From: Flagellimonas hymeniacidonis
GTDB taxonomy: Bacteria > Bacteroidota > Bacteroidia > Flavobacteriales > Flavobacteriaceae
NCBI RefSeq assembly: GCF_008040165.1
Contig: NZ_VRUR01000001.1
Coordinates: forward strand, 949,349 to 1,013,348
Direction of reading: 5' to 3'
DNA: 64,000 nucleotides
Below, one piece after another: positions 62,206 to 64,000 of the stretch (position 1 is its first letter; every line of letters starts with the position of its first letter). Both the position numbers and the translations under genes were made by a program. Under the pieces are notes generated by a model, which was not told where the DNA came from, did no database searches, and saw only the letters and a program-made list of their open reading frames with translations.

Positions 62206-64000
62206 TTAAAAGCCTACGTCTTCTAAATCATCTTCGGTATCCAAATCATCTTGCAGTTCTTTCAACACCTTAGTGCAGTCCACATTGATAGACATATTTT
62301 CCGGTTTTTCAAAAGCCTCTTGCGAAACTCCCAATTCTTCATTTTCGTAATTTTTCTTCATATAAAGGGCCCAAATAGGTAAGGCCATTGAAGCACCTTG
62401 TCCATATGCAAGACGATTAAAGTGAATCGCTCTATCATCTCCGCCTACCCATACGCCGGTTACCAAATTAGGCACCATCCCCATAAACCAACCATCACTT
62501 TGGTTTTGCGTAGTACCCGTTTTCCCTGCAATTGGATTGGTTAATTCGTATGGATATCCGGTAATAATTTCTTTATACACCGTCTGGTTTTTTGCAAAGG
62601 AATGTCTTAGTCTTCCGCCCGAACCATATTGGGTAACTCCTTCCATTAGATTTACCATGGCATAAGCCACATCTTTGCTTAGTACATCTTTGGTTTTTGG
62701 AACATATTCGTACAATACCGTCCCATTTTTATCTTCTATTCTTGTGACCATTACTGGCTTCACATAAACTCCTTGATTAGCAAAGGTTCCATATGCGCCT
62801 ACCATTTCATATACACTAAAATCATGGGTTCCTAGAGCAATAGAAGGTACTTCAGGAATCTCTCTGTCAAGCCCCATATCTGTTGCAATACTCACTACTG
62901 ATCTTGGCCCTACCTTGTCTATTAACTGTGCGGTGACCGTATTTACTGAATTGGCCAACGCATGTTTAAGGGTTAAATTTTTACCTGAGTATTTTCCATC
63001 TGAGTTTTTAGGACACCACGCCTCCATGTTTCCATGCTTTAGGGGCTCAATACAATATTGGTTGTCCGGAAGCGAATCACAGGGAGAATATCTTAGTTGG
63101 TCAATGGCCGCTGCATATACAAATGGCTTAAATGTAGATCCTGCCTGTCTTGCTCCCTGAATTACATTGTCGTATTGAAAGTGTTTATAATCCACACCTC
63201 CTACCCATGCTTTCACATGTCCGGTTTGCGGTTCCATGGACATCATGGCCGTTCTTAAAAAGGTTTTATAGTATCTGATGGAATCCCGCGGGGTCATTAT
63301 AGTATCCTTTTCAAAGGAATCGCTATTCCAATCAAAAACGGTCATTTCTGTTTTCTCTTCGAATGAGTCTTTTATTTCTTTTTCAGATTTCCCAGCTCTT
63401 GCCATGCTTCTCCATCTGTCTGAGCGCTTCATGGCACTATTCATAATGGTGTCTATAGCTCCCCTGGTCAAATCTAGAAAAGGAGCTGTACGATTTCTGT
63501 CGGGTGTATTTTGATGAAAAAATTCCGTTTGCAGGTTTTTCATATGTGCTTGAACTGCATCCTCTGCGTTCTTTTGCATTCGAGAGTCCACGGTTGTAAA
63601 CACTTTTAGTCCATCCAAATAAATATTGTATTTCTCACCATCCGGTTTAGGGTTCTCATTCACCCAATTCTTTAAAAACCGTTGCAAGTACATTCTAAAA
63701 TAAGTGGCCAACCCTTCTCTGTGAGATTCGGGATTAAAATTGATATTCATTCTCAGTGCTTGAAGGGAATCCTTTTCTTGCTCTGTGATATATTCATATT
63801 TGGCCATTTGCCCCAAAACCGTATTTCTGCGGTTCAAGACCAGTTCTTCTCTTCTAATAGGGTTGTATAGTGAAGAGTTTTTTAGCATTCCCACCAAAAC
63901 CGCAGATTCCTCTACTCTTAGCTCTGCAGGTTCCTTCCCAAAATAAATCCGAGCGGCGGATCGTATTCCATCTGCGGCATAACCAAAATCGTAGATGTTT
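62206..64000 (-). CDS. Penicillin-binding protein 1A, 5' end missing
   Basis: At least 597 residues; the frame is open to the window edge (before residue VGMLKNSS it reads YGYAADGIRSAARIYFGKE-like, i.e. DFGYAADGIRSAARIYFGK), so the start is outside. The end of the glycosyltransferase domain is followed by the transpeptidase domain: SxxK in GSTFKPFVYA, SVN in ANSVNTVTA, and KTGTT in AGKTGTTQNQSDGWFMG. Bifunctional peptidoglycan synthase, membrane-anchored. The C-terminal tail is acidic (DLDTEDDLEDVGF). Confidence 0.95.
   Translation of the reverse strand, partial: NIYDFGYAADGIRSAARIYFGKEPAELRVEESAVLVGMLKNSSLYNPIRREELVLNRRNTVLGQMAKYEYITEQEKDSLQALRMNINFNPESHREGLATYFRMYLQRFLKNWVNENPKPDGEKYNIYLDGLKVFTTVDSRMQKNAEDAVQAHMKNLQTEFFHQNTPDRNRTAPFLDLTRGAIDTIMNSAMKRSDRWRSMARAGKSEKEIKDSFEEKTEMTVFDWNSDSFEKDTIMTPRDSIRYYKTFLRTAMMSMEPQTGHVKAWVGGVDYKHFQYDNVIQGARQAGSTFKPFVYAAAIDQLRYSPCDSLPDNQYCIEPLKHGNMEAWCPKNSDGKYSGKNLTLKHALANSVNTVTAQLIDKVGPRSVVSIATDMGLDREIPEVPSIALGTHDFSVYEMVGAYGTFANQGVYVKPVMVTRIEDKNGTVLYEYVPKTKDVLSKDVAYAMVNLMEGVTQYGSGGRLRHSFAKNQTVYKEIITGYPYELTNPIAGKTGTTQNQSDGWFMGMVPNLVTGVWVGGDDRAIHFNRLAYGQGASMALPIWALYMKKNYENEELGVSQEAFEKPENMSINVDCTKVLKELQDDLDTEDDLEDVGF

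Noticed and set aside
62915-63514. Plus-strand frames of 78-81 codons opposite the PBP1A gene
   Set aside because: Antisense shadows of a conserved gene.
1-64000. tRNA, rRNA, CRISPR array, complete insertion sequence
   Set aside because: None recognised on either strand.

Overview
The window is chromosomal DNA of a marine-type member of the Flavobacteriaceae (Bacteroidota), possibly near Muricauda/Flagellimonas or Maribacter, though the genus is a guess. The clade call rests on five things: AT-rich DNA with few Shine-Dalgarno sites; several promoters of the Bacteroidota form (TTG, about 20 nt, TAnnTTTG); a type A T9SS sorting tail on a secreted subtilase; a B-type succinate dehydrogenase with a single cytochrome b subunit; and typical flavobacterial families (DUF2480, DUF3078, DUF3784, DUF6973, HTCS-like hybrid regulators).

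Layout. 1-6.7 kb is a heme operon: hemA (3' end only), hemC, hemD, hemE, a GNAT gene, a DUF6973 gene, hemF, a PhzF-family gene and hemB. It covers glutamyl-tRNA to coproporphyrinogen/protoporphyrinogen. 6.7-10.4 kb carries a serine hydrolase, a CNNM/CBS transporter-like protein, an O6-alkylguanine methyltransferase and a DnaQ-fold exonuclease. 10.4-21.8 kb has a secreted T9SS subtilase, an EEP nuclease divergent from hflX, a small lipoprotein, a 980-residue TPR/kinase/receiver/AraC hybrid regulator, a DUF3078 protein and a predicted seven-bladed propeller lipoprotein. 21.8-29.8 kb is the SUF Fe-S assembly operon on the minus strand (sufA-like, sufB, a metallo-beta-lactamase-fold lipoprotein, sufC, sufD, sufS, sufE, a DUF59 gene, DUF2480). 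Two related heptamer-repeat elements interrupt it, and one of them carries a four-helix-bundle (23S IVP-type) gene. 29.8-35.5 kb has two surface lipoproteins, thiL, a zinc-ribbon protein and brnQ.

The accessory part is 35.5-43.2 kb. It holds short minus-strand lipoprotein and membrane genes of unknown role, a serine hydrolase with an AraC regulator and a TPR protein. Repeats lie between them: three copies of the brnQ 3' end, two copies of a 68-69-nt element whose hairpin shows compensatory changes, a structured ~146-nt intergenic element, and 10-bp inverted repeats around the TPR gene. This is the part most likely to hold something undescribed: a set of small gene modules separated by folded repeats next to brnQ, with no visible recombinase.

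43.2-64 kb returns to mostly core genes: Xaa-Pro aminopeptidase, a large Asp-box propeller protein, DUF2721, an M14-like deacylase with rimK, a 7TM-GAF-AraC regulator, a collagen-like lipoprotein, sdhCAB with a textbook promoter, an orphan Vsr endonuclease overlapping an aminotransferase, a divergent LexA/CI-like and Cro-like pair with palindromic operators, a GNAT gene, the 3-oxoacid CoA-transferase pair and the start-truncated PBP1A. I saw no rRNA or tRNA gene, CRISPR array or intact insertion sequence.
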